This document shows, one piece after another, positions 44,630 through 53,519 of a stretch of DNA of 64,000 nucleotides (position 1 is the stretch's first letter; every line of letters starts with the position of its first letter). The notes under the pieces are model-generated. The model was not told the origin of the DNA, ran no database searches, and worked only from the letters and a program-made list of their open reading frames with translations. The DNA comes from Thermococcus zilligii AN1 (lineage in GTDB: Archaea; Methanobacteriota_B; Thermococci; Thermococcales; Thermococcaceae): NCBI RefSeq assembly GCF_000258515.1, contig NZ_AJLF01000001.1:620001-684000 (forward strand), read 5' to 3'. Both the position numbers and the translations under genes were made by a program.

Positions 44630-45727
44630 TCAGGGGAAAAACTCCCTTTCAAGAAGTTTTCTTTCCCTTTCTTCGAAGGCGTTTTTGGTTACGACCACCG
44701 TTAAAACGCTATCTTTTGTTGTCACTGTATCCTTAACCGCGAGGAGGAACTTCATCATGGGTTCGAAGCCAACCTCTGACTTCAGGTACTCGAGGGCGTC
44801 TATATAAACTATCTTATACCCGTTTTCCAGTTCTCTGGTTATCAGATCCTGGAGTATCCCAAGCTTTGACGGACTTATGGCTATTACGCGAGGCTTCTCT
44901 CGAACGGGGCCTTCTTTTGCCCTCGTAAGCCAGAATACCAGGGAACCCTCAGAGAATTTTTCAGCGGCTCTTTCAGGGTCGGTTCTTGTTACCACTATCA
45001 TGTCGTTCCTGAAGAAGTGCGGGTATTGTGACAGAAGCTCCTCTTCACCGGGAAACAGGTGGGCTCCAAGCGGCGGCACGTTCGATACTGACGTCTTCTC
45101 CGGCTTTACCACGGGGTAGAATACAAAGACGAACGCCCCAACCGCGGCCAGTACTCTGCCCAGGGCCGCCGCGGAGAAAGCAAAGTTTGAATACCAGCCT
45201 ATCTGCCTTCCAATGGGATAGGTAAGGTTGAGGAGACCGACTATTGAGATGCCTATGGGAAGCAGTCTGTCCCAAAGCCTCTCCCCTATTATGTACTTCC
45301 AGAGGATGTAAGATAGGAGAAGCAAACTTCCACCAAAAACAAACGACGGAAAACTGTTTTTAAGTAAGAAACTGTCTCCGAAGATATTTGCCGCCACAGC
45401 AAACAGCCATAGATACGAGGTTACGAGAAGTATCGACACGAGGAGGGCGTGTTTAAACCCGATTTTTCCATTCTCAAGGCAGAGGGAGCCCCAAACAACT
45501 GAGACACCTATCAAAAAACTCGGCACTAACGATGCAACATCGTAGGCCTCATCCGGTATCCTGATTCCGAGGGGGTCCAGGATGTATGCTTCGATGTCAA
45601 GGGCATTAATTAAAAAAGCCGCCGAGAGCAATACCCATCCCTGGTTCTTTGTTTGGTAAGCCTTGTAAGCTATGGCCCCAAAAAGAATCCACCTCGAAAG
45701 AAAGTTGACGAGCGCGATCCATTCCAT
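44630..45727 (-). CDS. Multipass membrane protein with C-terminal DUF835 domain
   Basis: 365 residues. About seven membrane helices occupy residues 5-215. The C-terminal cytoplasmic domain (about 230-365) fits DUF835, with strands such as IVVTRTDPE, YKIVYIDALEYL and a final TVVVTKNAF. DUF835 proteins are common in Thermococcales, with no settled function, and resemble signalling modules. The ATG directly follows the stop of the glmU-like gene, so it is the third gene of that operon. Confidence 0.72.
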   Translation of the reverse strand: MEWIALVNFLSRWILFGAIAYKAYQTKNQGWVLLSAAFLINALDIEAYILDPLGIRIPDEAYDVASLVPSFLIGVSVVWGSLCLENGKIGFKHALLVSILLVTSYLWLFAVAANIFGDSFLLKNSFPSFVFGGSLLLLSYILWKYIIGERLWDRLLPIGISIVGLLNLTYPIGRQIGWYSNFAFSAAALGRVLAAVGAFVFVFYPVVKPEKTSVSNVPPLGAHLFPGEEELLSQYPHFFRNDMIVVTRTDPERAAEKFSEGSLVFWLTRAKEGPVREKPRVIAISPSKLGILQDLITRELENGYKIVYIDALEYLKSEVGFEPMMKFLLAVKDTVTTKDSVLTVVVTKNAFEERERKLLEREFFP

Positions 45728-46990
45728 CTAAACCACCTTCCTCAGTATTTTCTCTTGTTTCAGCAACACCATAGCCCCCGGAGGGACGTTCTCGTCCACT
45801 ACGACGCCGGGCCCTATCAGGGAGTTGCTCCCAATCTTTCTGCCAGGATAGATGCTGACGTTAATCCCAGTTTTGACGTTGTGGCCGATTATGGCGCCAA
45901 GTTTATGCCGCCCGCTGTCTTCGAGCTTTCCTTTGATTTCGACTTTGATGCTGCCCCTGTCGTGTCTAAGGTTGGCTGTTATAGTTCCCGCGCCGAGGTT
46001 TACGTTCTCACCTATTATGGAATCACCGACATAGTTCAGATGGGGTACATTGGAGTTGTCCATTATTATGGAGTTCTTGACCTCAACAGCGTTTCCAATA
46101 TGGCAGTTGTCGCCTATGCTCGTGCTGGGCCTTATAAAGCAGTTCGGGCCTATCACTGAGTTTCTCCCTATTTTTACCGGCCCTATTATGTACGAGCCGC
46201 TCCTTACCACGGTTCCCTCCCCTATCTCAACGGGGGGTATTATTACGGCGCCTTCCTCGACTTTTCCTCTTATCTCATGCTTCAGCTTTGTTTTGAGCAG
46301 GTATTCGTTGAGCTCGAGGAGGTTCCATGGCCTGCCGATGTCATTCCAGTAACCATCGTAAACCGCATAAACGACGTTTTTTCCGGCATTTATCATGAGG
46401 TTGATGGTGTCCGTTATCTCGTACTCTCCCCTCTCGCTCGGCGGTGTGGCTTTGATGAAGCTGAAGACTTCAGGGGTGAATACGTAGAGGCCGAGGTTCG
46501 CGTAACCCGGAATTTTCCCCGGCTTCTCGGTTATTTTTTCGACTTTGGGTCCATTAACGTCAACTTTCCCGAAGTGACTCAGGTCGTCGAAATTCTTTAC
46601 CAGAATGGCCGCATCAGCATTGTGCTTTCTGAAAGTGGACACGAGTTCCCTGACTCCGTCTTTTTCAAGATATATGTCCCCGTTTGCCACTATGAACTCC
46701 TCGCCCGTAACGTATTTCTCAGCGCTTTCTATGGCTTTGGCAGTTCCATTCCCCGGAAGCTGTTCGACGTAAGTTACTGGCTTCCCGTGGAACTCGTCAC
46801 CGATGACTTCAATCAGCTTCTCCTTTTTGTACCTTACAATGATCACAAAGTCATCAACGAACGGGTCAAGATTCTCCATTATGTACTCTATTAGGGGCTT
46901 GTTAGCTACTTTCAGAGTTACCTTGGGTCTGTCGTCGGTTAGGGGCTGGAGCCTTTCTCCTTTCCCTGCCGCTAGGATAACGCCTTTCAT
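45728..46990 (-). CDS. glmU: Bifunctional sugar-1-phosphate nucleotidylyltransferase/acetyltransferase (GlmU-like)
   Basis: 420 residues. The N-terminal nucleotidyltransferase domain has GVILAAGKGERLQPLTDDRPK, ANGDIY, and GYWNDIGRPWN at its end. From about residue 240 a left-handed beta-helix of hexapeptide repeats runs to the C-terminus (for example IIGPVKIGRNSVIGPN, HIGNAVEVKNSIIMD), the acyltransferase part. Archaeal homologues make UDP-GlcNAc or dTDP-sugars from sugar-1-phosphates. Which sugar is used here is not decided. GGAGGTGAG precedes the ATG. It is four bases after the uppP-like stop. Confidence 0.85.
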   Translation of the reverse strand: MKGVILAAGKGERLQPLTDDRPKVTLKVANKPLIEYIMENLDPFVDDFVIIVRYKKEKLIEVIGDEFHGKPVTYVEQLPGNGTAKAIESAEKYVTGEEFIVANGDIYLEKDGVRELVSTFRKHNADAAILVKNFDDLSHFGKVDVNGPKVEKITEKPGKIPGYANLGLYVFTPEVFSFIKATPPSERGEYEITDTINLMINAGKNVVYAVYDGYWNDIGRPWNLLELNEYLLKTKLKHEIRGKVEEGAVIIPPVEIGEGTVVRSGSYIIGPVKIGRNSVIGPNCFIRPSTSIGDNCHIGNAVEVKNSIIMDNSNVPHLNYVGDSIIGENVNLGAGTITANLRHDRGSIKVEIKGKLEDSGRHKLGAIIGHNVKTGINVSIYPGRKIGSNSLIGPGVVVDENVPPGAMVLLKQEKILRKVV

Positions 46991-46994
46991 GGGC

Positions 46995-47705
46995 TCACCT
47001 CCAGAGTATTGAGATTAGGGATATTAGAGCATAACCCACGAGGAACTTTCTCCCGTGTGCTGCGAGCTTTAGGAGGGAATGTATAATTATCAAAGAGAGA
47101 AAGAACGATACCGAGGACAGGATTATTCCGTCGGCCCCCACAAGACCGGACTCTTTGAGTAGCACAGCCCTGAGGGCGAAGTACGCGGGGGAGGCTAAGA
47201 GACTGGCCCCAACGGCATCCCTTACATCACTTTCTATTATTGAAGCCGTTATTAGGGAAGTCAGGGCCCTCGAGGGGCCGGGCGATGAAAGCCCCTGGGC
47301 GGTTCCTACTAAAAAGGACAGGAAAAAGTCTTTGATGTCCCCCGGTAAATTAAGGGGTACCCTTTCAAGAGTGCCCAGAATTAAAAGTACAACACCCAGG
47401 GCAACGTCCACGATGATAAGGGTTTGGACGCCAAGGGTTCCCAGGGTTTTCCCGAGGGGGTAGCCTATTATGAGTGTGAAAAGGGATGAGTACAGAAAGA
47501 CTTTGGACCAGCTTCTCTCATTTTGGGTTATTAAATCCCTTGGAAGCAGGCATATTTCCTTCTGGAAATAGAAGACACCCGCAAAGGTCGCCCCCAAATA
47601 TATGGGAAAAAGGTAAGCCTTTTCAAGCGCGAGCTCGGGGCTAGTCGGGAGCCATGCCAGAATCGTTCCAAGTATCGCTTTGAGTACCAGCTGGGGGTAG
47701 CTCAA
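46995..47705 (-). CDS. UppP/BacA-like polyprenyl-diphosphatase family membrane protein
   Basis: 236 residues, about seven helices. Two motif-like segments recall undecaprenyl-diphosphate phosphatase: AWLPTSPELAL (cf. EWLPVSSSGH) near residue 17 and AQGLSSPGPSRALTSL (cf. LIPGVSRSG) near 140, though several catalytic positions differ. The role would be recycling of the lipid carrier for surface glycans, which fits the downstream glmU-like gene. TTG start with GGTGGT upstream. Confidence 0.65.
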   Translation of the reverse strand: MSYPQLVLKAILGTILAWLPTSPELALEKAYLFPIYLGATFAGVFYFQKEICLLPRDLITQNERSWSKVFLYSSLFTLIIGYPLGKTLGTLGVQTLIIVDVALGVVLLILGTLERVPLNLPGDIKDFFLSFLVGTAQGLSSPGPSRALTSLITASIIESDVRDAVGASLLASPAYFALRAVLLKESGLVGADGIILSSVSFFLSLIIIHSLLKLAAHGRKFLVGYALISLISILWR

Positions 47706-47782
47706 TCCTATACCACCCTAAACTATCTCCCCATAGAAAAAATAAAGTTTTCGAGCATTTCCGATAGTTGTTATATCTTCAT

Positions 47783-47880
47783 GCCAAACCGCCTCGGCGC
47801 CTTAATGGCGTGAAACGCATGAGCCCCGGTGCGGTAGTTGAAAACCTCAATACCGGTTCTCCCTGGCTATGCGGTTTGGC
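47783..47880 (+). ncRNA. Candidate structured RNA, 98 nt, closed by a perfect 10-bp helix
   Basis: In the 282-bp gap before the NOG1-like gene, GCCAAACCGC (47783-47792) is exactly complementary to GCGGTTTGGC (47871-47880). Between them are two further hairpins: GGTAGTTGA...TCAATACC (47832-47853), and CGCC/GGCG or GGC/GCC helices with a GTGA...ATGA arrangement (47807-47825) reminiscent of the kink-loop of archaeal H/ACA guide RNAs. No ACA box was found at the 3' end, so the class is uncertain. The strand is assigned by the GTGA/ATGA pattern only. Confidence 0.45.
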
Positions 47881-47987
47881 TGCGGGGTTGCTAAAGACTT
47901 AAGTTGGCGATTTTTCCTTTTCCTTCAGGCATATTTTTAAACTCGCGGGTACACTCTTTTCGTGTGAGAGAAAGGAGGGTGATCTGT

Positions 47988-49070
47988 ATGAGGAATCCTT
48001 TTGAGAAAATGCCAACGGTGCTTACCGCTGATGAGCTCATAGACAAAGCCTTCAGGCGGGCTGAGAAAGCCGCTTCCGCCGTTACACCTCAGGGCGGAAA
48101 AGTGGCAAAGGCGAGACAGAGGGAGGAGCTGAGGATAAGGACTGTTTCCAACGTCGTTAGGGACAACCTGAAGAAGATACTCGAGGGGACCCCCGGGGTT
48201 TCTACCCTGCCGAAGTTCTATCAGGAGCTCGTGGACACATTGGTTGACAGGGATCAGTTCCACCGTTCTCTGGCGAGGGTTGACTGGGCGATAAAGACAA
48301 TCCGAAACCTCGAACAGAGGTACGTGGAAAAGCTTCGCTTTGAGAGGAACCCCCTGGAGATAGCAAAGTTGAGGAGGCAGTTTTATGGCAGGGTGGCGGA
48401 TATACTGCAGAGCATCAACGACGACCTCGAATACCTGAACAGGGCCAGAAACGTGCTAACGGAACTCCCTGTGGTTGATCTTGAGCTGCCAACCGTAGTG
48501 ATAGCGGGTCATCCCAACGTTGGGAAGAGCACTCTCTTGCGAGTCCTAACCAATGCAAAGCCTGAAGTGGCCAGCTATCCCTTTACCACCAAAGGCATCA
48601 ACGTTGGCGAGTTTGAGGAGCACTACCTCAGATACCAGGTGATAGACACCCCGGGTCTCCTTGACAGGCCCCTCAGCGAGAGAAACGACGTGGAGAAGCA
48701 GGCGATATTGGCACTGAAGCACCTCGGGGATGTTATAGTCTACATCTTTGATCCAAGTGAGCACTGTGGCTTTCCGATAGAAGAGCAGATGCACCTGTTT
48801 GAGGAGATCCATTCGGAGTTTGGCGAGTTTCCCTTTGTGGTGGTTCTCAACAAGACGGACATAGCGGAGGAGGAAAATATTCGACAGATTGAAGAGTTCG
48901 TCAGGAAGAAAGGCCTCAGGCCCATCAGGATATCAGCTTTAACTGGGGCCGGCCTGGATGAGCTAAAGAAGACCGTGACTGAACTGGTCAGGCCAAAGGC
49001 TGAAGAGCTTGCCAGGAAGATAATGGAAAAGGAACTGGAAAAATTCCGGGAGGGAAGCAATTTTGTGTGA
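47988..49070 (+). CDS. NOG1-family GTPase
   Basis: 360 residues. An N-terminal helical domain (about 1-165) with MRNPFEKMPTVLTADELIDKAF is typical of NOG1. The G domain has G1 AGHPNVGKSTLL, G3 DTPGLLDRP, G4 NKTD and G5-like ISALTG. NOG1 proteins assist assembly of the large ribosomal subunit. The open frame begins 84 bp upstream, but the ATG preceded by AGGAGGGTGAT is the start, and TATA ATTTTTAAA at 47932 agrees. Shorter than eukaryotic NOG1, as usual for archaea. Confidence 0.88.
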   Translation: MRNPFEKMPTVLTADELIDKAFRRAEKAASAVTPQGGKVAKARQREELRIRTVSNVVRDNLKKILEGTPGVSTLPKFYQELVDTLVDRDQFHRSLARVDWAIKTIRNLEQRYVEKLRFERNPLEIAKLRRQFYGRVADILQSINDDLEYLNRARNVLTELPVVDLELPTVVIAGHPNVGKSTLLRVLTNAKPEVASYPFTTKGINVGEFEEHYLRYQVIDTPGLLDRPLSERNDVEKQAILALKHLGDVIVYIFDPSEHCGFPIEEQMHLFEEIHSEFGEFPFVVVLNKTDIAEEENIRQIEEFVRKKGLRPIRISALTGAGLDELKKTVTELVRPKAEELARKIMEKELEKFREGSNFV

Positions 49071-49075
49071 GTTTC

Positions 49076-49717
49076 TCAGAGACCGAAGGCTCCCCTTATC
49101 CCGTTTATTATCATCTGCATGGCCATAGAGGCGAGTATCAGACCCATCATCCTCGTCATCACCTTGATGCCGAGTCTACCGAGCCTCTCCTGTATCTTGC
49201 TCGAGAAGTAAAGGATCAGCCAGGCCGTCAGCCCTACCGCTATGATGCTCGCTATAATGAGGGCCTTCTCGAAGATCTGGTGGCTCCTGGCAGTGTAGAG
49301 CATAACCGTTGTTATTGCGCTCGGGCCTGAGAGAAGGGGAATCGCGAGTGGAATTATCGCGACCTCCTCGAGTGTAACGGCCTCTCCGCTGAACTCCTCG
49401 GTCTCCTCCCTGCTTATCTTCACGGTGGAGATGTTTCCCGAGAGCATCTCCATTGCCATCCTGAAGAGAAGTATACCTCCAGCTATCGCAAAGGCGTCGG
49501 TGCTTGAGCCGAAGAATTTGAATATCCACTGACCGATGAGGGCGAAGACGAGGAGCGTTATCACGACGGTTATGGCAGTCTTCGTCGCTATCTCGCGCCT
49601 CTCTTTCCAGCCGAGGTCGCGGGTGACGCTCAGGAAAACGGGGACGGCTCCAATCGGGTTCGTTATCGCGAAAAGGCCTCCGTAAATGAGAATGAAATAC
49701 TTCAGGTACTCGATCAT
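49076..49717 (-). CDS. snatA: MarC/SnatA family small neutral amino acid transporter
   Basis: 213 residues, six membrane segments. Landmarks are LFAITNPIGAVPVFLSVT at the N-terminus, AIPLLSGPSAITTVML in the middle and MTRMMGLILASMAMQMIINGI at the end, defining UPF0056/MarC. A Thermococcus sp. KS-1 member, SnatA, was shown to transport glycine and other small neutral amino acids, to my recollection. It is convergent with the NOG1-like gene with only 5 bp between the stops. Confidence 0.82.
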   Translation of the reverse strand: MIEYLKYFILIYGGLFAITNPIGAVPVFLSVTRDLGWKERREIATKTAITVVITLLVFALIGQWIFKFFGSSTDAFAIAGGILLFRMAMEMLSGNISTVKISREETEEFSGEAVTLEEVAIIPLAIPLLSGPSAITTVMLYTARSHQIFEKALIIASIIAVGLTAWLILYFSSKIQERLGRLGIKVMTRMMGLILASMAMQMIINGIRGAFGL

Positions 49718-49756
49718 GGGATCACCGTATCAAGCGGGTACCAAGGAGTTAAAAAG

Positions 49757-50167
49757 CTAATCTTCCCTCACCACCTCAAAGGAATATGTCAGCTCTGTCC
49801 CGCTCAGCTTCATGTGGGCGCTGGCGGAGCAGTACTTGTCCTGGCTTAGCTCTATGGCCCTTTTGGCTTTCTCCTCCTCCACGTTGCCGTATATTCTGTA
49901 GTGGATGTGGATCCTGCTGTAAATCCTCGGGTGCTCCTCACGCCTCTCGCCGCTTATCTCGATCTCCAGACCCTTTAGGGGTTCGCGCATCTTTTGAAGT
50001 ATCATTACCACGTCGTAGGCTGTACAGCCGGCGACGCTCAAAAGCAGGAGCTTCATGGGGCTTATGCCGCCTTCCCCGAGTATGACTGAACAGCTCTCAC
50101 CCTCGATGCGCCCAACGAACTGATAATCCTTGAACCACTCGACCTTTCCCCTGACCTGGTCTGACAT
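49757..50167 (-). CDS. OsmC-family protein
   Basis: 136 residues. The OsmC fold is suggested by GGISPMKLLLLSVAGCTAYDVVMIL (conserved Cys of the peroxidatic site) and the C-terminal YCSASAHM, which carries the second conserved Cys. Members reduce organic hydroperoxides. Both Cys are present, so activity is plausible. The open frame upstream is antisense to the radical SAM gene. The ATG with GGTGGTGGC upstream is the start. Divergent from the radical SAM gene over 57 bp. Confidence 0.82.
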   Translation of the reverse strand: MSDQVRGKVEWFKDYQFVGRIEGESCSVILGEGGISPMKLLLLSVAGCTAYDVVMILQKMREPLKGLEIEISGERREEHPRIYSRIHIHYRIYGNVEEEKAKRAIELSQDKYCSASAHMKLSGTELTYSFEVVRED

Positions 50168-50224
50168 TGCCACCACCGGCCCCATTCCGAAAATGCCTTT
50201 AAAGAGGTTTCCCAAACTTTGGCG

Positions 50225-51067
50225 ATGTACGTGAGACCATTTGATCCATGGAAAGCGAAACTCTGCACCTGCCCCTTTAAGTACACGCTGAACGTCTACA
50301 CCGGCTGCGACCACGCCTGCGTCTACTGCTACATAACGAGCTACATCCCCAACGCCTTTCGGGTGAGAACCAAGGAGAACCTCCTGCCAAGGCTGGAGAA
50401 AGAGCTAAGGGAGTTGGATAAAAGCCACATCATAGCGCTCTCCTATTCCTCCGACCCGTATCCAAAAATTGAGGAAAAGCTGGGAATAACGAGAAGAGTG
50501 CTGGAGCTTTTCAAGAGATACAACGTCCGCTGCCTGCTCCTCACGAAGTCTGACATCTTTGAGCGGGACATTGATATCCTAAGCGAGCTGAAGTGCGCCG
50601 TCGGGGTAACAGTGACGACAGTTGATGAGGAGAAGGCGAAGCTCCTCGAACCGAACGCACCAGCCCCGAGGGCCAGAATCCGGGCGCTGAAGAAAGCAAA
50701 GGAAGCGGGAATTCCTGTTTACGCCCGCATTGACCCGATAATCCCGTTTTACACGTGGGAGGACTTCGATGAGACCCTCGATGCCCTTAGCTTCGTGAGC
50801 CACGTAACGGTTTCAACTCTCAAACTCCGACAGGATTCAAAGAAGAGGATGTTCGCCAAGTTTCCGGAGCTGATGGAGAAACTGTGGCCGCTCTACGAGA
50901 AGGGTGAGCAAATAGGCGGCTACCACTACCTTCCGCAACCGATAAGGTTTGAGATCCTGCAAAAAGCCGAGGAAGAGATCGTGAAGAGGGGTATCACCTT
51001 CGGTTCCTGCAGGGAGGGCTACCGCTCTTTCCCCACCTGCGACGGCTCACACCTCGTTCCCGGGTGA
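50225..51067 (+). CDS. SplB-like radical SAM protein (COG1533), second copy
   Basis: 280 residues. FKYTLNVYTGCDHACVYCYIT carries the radical SAM CxxxCxxC motif near residue 31, followed by SYSSDPYPKIEEK, the same family signature as in the protein at 2577. A cysteine also lies in FGSCREG and another in FPTCDG near the C-terminus, possibly binding a second cluster or acting in catalysis. TATA-like TTTAAAGAG about 25 bp upstream suggests a nearly leaderless message. The 3' end overlaps the convergent amidotransferase-like gene by 21 bp. Substrate unknown. Confidence 0.75.
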   Translation: MYVRPFDPWKAKLCTCPFKYTLNVYTGCDHACVYCYITSYIPNAFRVRTKENLLPRLEKELRELDKSHIIALSYSSDPYPKIEEKLGITRRVLELFKRYNVRCLLLTKSDIFERDIDILSELKCAVGVTVTTVDEEKAKLLEPNAPAPRARIRALKKAKEAGIPVYARIDPIIPFYTWEDFDETLDALSFVSHVTVSTLKLRQDSKKRMFAKFPELMEKLWPLYEKGEQIGGYHYLPQPIRFEILQKAEEEIVKRGITFGSCREGYRSFPTCDGSHLVPG

Positions 51068-51826
51068 GGGCTTCTCCTGCATTTCCGTCTTTTCCCTCTC
51101 AATCCTGCGGTGGTGGTTCTCTCTGGCGGCATTGATTAGGGCTTTGTAGAGCCCGATCATCTCCGGGAGGTATTCGGGTCTCCACTGAACGCCAACGTAA
51201 AATCCCTCTTCCCTTTCGATGGCCTCTGTTATACCGTCTATTGAGAACGCTACGGGCCTGAACCCCTCCCCAACCTTCTTAATTGCCTGATGGTGGAAAC
51301 TGTTGACATGGATAAAGACCTCGTTGGTGCTTGAGATCTCCAGGTAATCCTTTATTGCCTCGTAAACCTTTGAGGCGGTTTTGAGTCTCATCCCGTGAAG
51401 ACGCTGGTGGGGGTTGGTCTGTCTTATATCCCAGTCATGTTTTATCGCTTTCGGGATCTCTGAGGCTATATCCTGGTAGAGGGTCCCGTCCATGGCCACG
51501 TTCATTATTTGCATTCCCCTACTTATCCCCAAGACTGGGATTTCCATTTTAAGGGCCAGCTTGAACAGTTCTATCTCAAATTTGTCCCTGTCGTAGTCAA
51601 CGCTCCTGATGGAAGGCGATGGGTCATCCCCGTAGAAGTAGGGATGGACATCGGGCCCATCGGTCAGCACTATGCCATCGGCGATGTTCACTATGTCCCC
51701 GGGATCGCCTTCGGGCAGAAAAACCCCGGGTATCCCCCCAGCATTCTTTATAACCCGGAACTGCTGCTTGATGGAAGCCCAATCCGATTCTTCGGTTCCC
51801 ACAATTATAGCTATGAATGGCTTCAT
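51047..51826 (-). CDS. Class I glutamine-amidotransferase-like (peptidase C26) protein lacking catalytic Cys and His
   Basis: 259 residues with the layout of gamma-glutamyl-GABA hydrolase (PuuD)-type C26 proteins: DGIVLTDGPDVHPYFYGD, then the nucleophile elbow, HQRLH, VNSFHHQAI and QW.PEYL. The elbow reads LGISRGMQ where the family has LGICRGMQ, and the His of QWHPE is Arg (QWRPE). Both active-site residues are therefore replaced, which I confirmed in the DNA (AGT and AGA codons). The reading frame is otherwise intact, so a non-hydrolytic binding or regulatory role is likely. The start follows GGGGGTG. Confidence 0.8.
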   Translation of the reverse strand: MKPFIAIIVGTEESDWASIKQQFRVIKNAGGIPGVFLPEGDPGDIVNIADGIVLTDGPDVHPYFYGDDPSPSIRSVDYDRDKFEIELFKLALKMEIPVLGISRGMQIMNVAMDGTLYQDIASEIPKAIKHDWDIRQTNPHQRLHGMRLKTASKVYEAIKDYLEISSTNEVFIHVNSFHHQAIKKVGEGFRPVAFSIDGITEAIEREEGFYVGVQWRPEYLPEMIGLYKALINAARENHHRRIEREKTEMQEKPSPGNEV

Positions 51827-51906
51827 AGGCACCCCCGGATAAACTGAGGCAACCTCTATAAAAACGTGTTGATCAGGGGAGTAAAAGGGAAATAGTCAAG
51901 GCCGTC

Positions 51907-53154
51907 TCAAGGTTTTTTGAGCTCCTCCTTAACGGTCTCCGCCAGCCTCTTCACACCCTCCCTGATCTTCTCCTCTGGCACGTAGGTGAAGTTGAGCCTC
52001 ATGGTGTTCTTTTTGTCCCTGTGGACGAAGAAGGCCTCACCGGGGACGTAAGCAACTCCCTTTGAAACGGCTTTTTCCAGCATGAACTTCGTGTCTATGC
52101 CCTCCGGGAGGGTCACCCAGACGAACATTCCGCCCTCGGGCTTTGTCCAGGTAACGCCTTCGGGCATGTACTCCTCGAGAGCCTCAAGCATGGCGTCTCT
52201 CCTTGGTTTGTAAAACTCAACGATCCTGGGTATGTGCTCATCCAGGTGGCCGTCTTCCACGTACTTCCAGGCTATGGTCTGTCCTAAAGTGTTGGTGCAG
52301 AGGTCTATGCTCTGCTTGGCTATCTCCATCTTCCTTATGAGGTGCGGATGGGCGGCCACCCACCCGATCCTGAGTCCCGGGGCGAGTATCTTCGAGAAGG
52401 TTCCGAGGTATATGACGCGGCCGTTCTCGTCGAAGTGCTTTATCGGGGGTATAGGCTCCCCGGAGTAGCGGAGCTCGCTGTAGGGGCCATCTTCAACAAT
52501 AAGGAAGTTGTACTCCTCCGCGAGCTCGACGAGCCTCTTCCTCCTCTCAAGGCTCATTGTGACCCCTGCCGGGTTCTGGAACGTTGAGACCGTGTAAACC
52601 ATTTTCACTCTCTTTCCTTGCCTTTTGAGCTCCTCCAGCTTCTCCTCGAGGAGATCAATCCTCATGCCTTCGTCGTCCATGGGGATCGATACAAACTCTG
52701 GATCGTAGTACTCGAACGCCTGTATCGCGGCTAAATAAGTGGGGGCCTCCACAACTATAACGTCGCCCGGGTTTATGGTGACCCTGCCTATGAGATCAAG
52801 GGCCTGCTGGGATCCGGCAACCGTCAGTATCTCGACCTTGCTCATGGGGATCCCATACCTCTTTTCCATCCACCTCGCCAGCGCAAGCCTTAGGGGGGTG
52901 AATCCCTTGGTTGTTCCGTACTGCAGGGCCTTATCGGCGTGTTCTTCGAGAATTTCGGCAGTTATCTTCTTTATTGTCTCAACGGGGAAAGTCTCAGGCG
53001 CGGGCAGGCCTCCGGCCAGGCTTATAACATCGCTTGTCTCAACGAGCTTCAGGAGCTCCCTAACCTCGGAAGCCTTCATCCTAAGCGCCTTCTGGGAGAA
53101 GAACGAGTCAAAGTCCACGGGCCCGGCGGCAAGCTTCCTTTCGAGTTTCTTCAT
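51907..53154 (-). CDS. Class I/II PLP aminotransferase (LysN/multi-substrate type)
   Basis: 415 residues. The family is clear: VISLAGGLPAPETFP, LTVAGSQQALDLIGR, TVSTFQNPAGVTMS (Asn of the active site), VEDGPYSELRYSG (Asp) and the PLP lysine in YLGTFSKILAPGLRIGW, then the carboxylate-binding Arg in NTMRLNF. It resembles Thermococcus/Pyrococcus aromatic or 2-aminoadipate aminotransferases. The exact substrate is not fixed. An in-frame GTG twelve bases upstream overlaps the GGAGG ribosome site, so the ATG is preferred. TATA GTTTATAACC lies about 80 bp upstream. Confidence 0.86.
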   Translation of the reverse strand: MKKLERKLAAGPVDFDSFFSQKALRMKASEVRELLKLVETSDVISLAGGLPAPETFPVETIKKITAEILEEHADKALQYGTTKGFTPLRLALARWMEKRYGIPMSKVEILTVAGSQQALDLIGRVTINPGDVIVVEAPTYLAAIQAFEYYDPEFVSIPMDDEGMRIDLLEEKLEELKRQGKRVKMVYTVSTFQNPAGVTMSLERRKRLVELAEEYNFLIVEDGPYSELRYSGEPIPPIKHFDENGRVIYLGTFSKILAPGLRIGWVAAHPHLIRKMEIAKQSIDLCTNTLGQTIAWKYVEDGHLDEHIPRIVEFYKPRRDAMLEALEEYMPEGVTWTKPEGGMFVWVTLPEGIDTKFMLEKAVSKGVAYVPGEAFFVHRDKKNTMRLNFTYVPEEKIREGVKRLAETVKEELKKP

Positions 53155-53519
53155 CTTTTCCTCCACGTCCTTCCCTCCCGATGATCAACTTAATCCATCG
53201 GCACGGAACTGTACATAGACTTCTGGGGCTAATCGGTTATAAACTTTTCTCTAAACCTGCACTCCAGTCTTTCTATTTGTAAAGGAGCGGCCCGTAAGAT
53301 CTCCGCCTCTTCCGGCGGGTTATTCGGCGTTTCAGTGCACTAAAGGAGGCTTTAATGCCGATGTTTTAGCGCAGGAGCAGTTTTAACCAATTGCCCATCC
53401 CCCATCATGGCTCCCGGGTTTGGTTAACAGGCGAACTTAACTGTGCATTTTATGTAAACGCTTCCTTTTGCGAAGGCCTTATATCCTTCAAGCCGAAAAT
53501 CCTTCGGGGTGATTACCTC
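53155..53519. other. Intergenic region, 365 bp, with two divergent promoters
   Basis: On the left, AGTTTATAACC (minus strand, near 53238-53248) serves the aminotransferase. On the right, CCTTATATCC (53478-53487) serves the formaldehyde oxidoreductase, with GGGGTGAT before its ATG. The 150 bp between (53280-53430) has GC-rich complementary bits (CCGCCTCTTCCGGCGG), but I could not assign an RNA class and see no gene. Confidence 0.4.

Noticed and set aside
53280-53430. Possible H/ACA or other structured RNA upstream of the FOR gene
   Set aside because: Short complementary GC stretches exist, but no kink-turn, ACA box or long closing helix could be traced, so the call would be guesswork.
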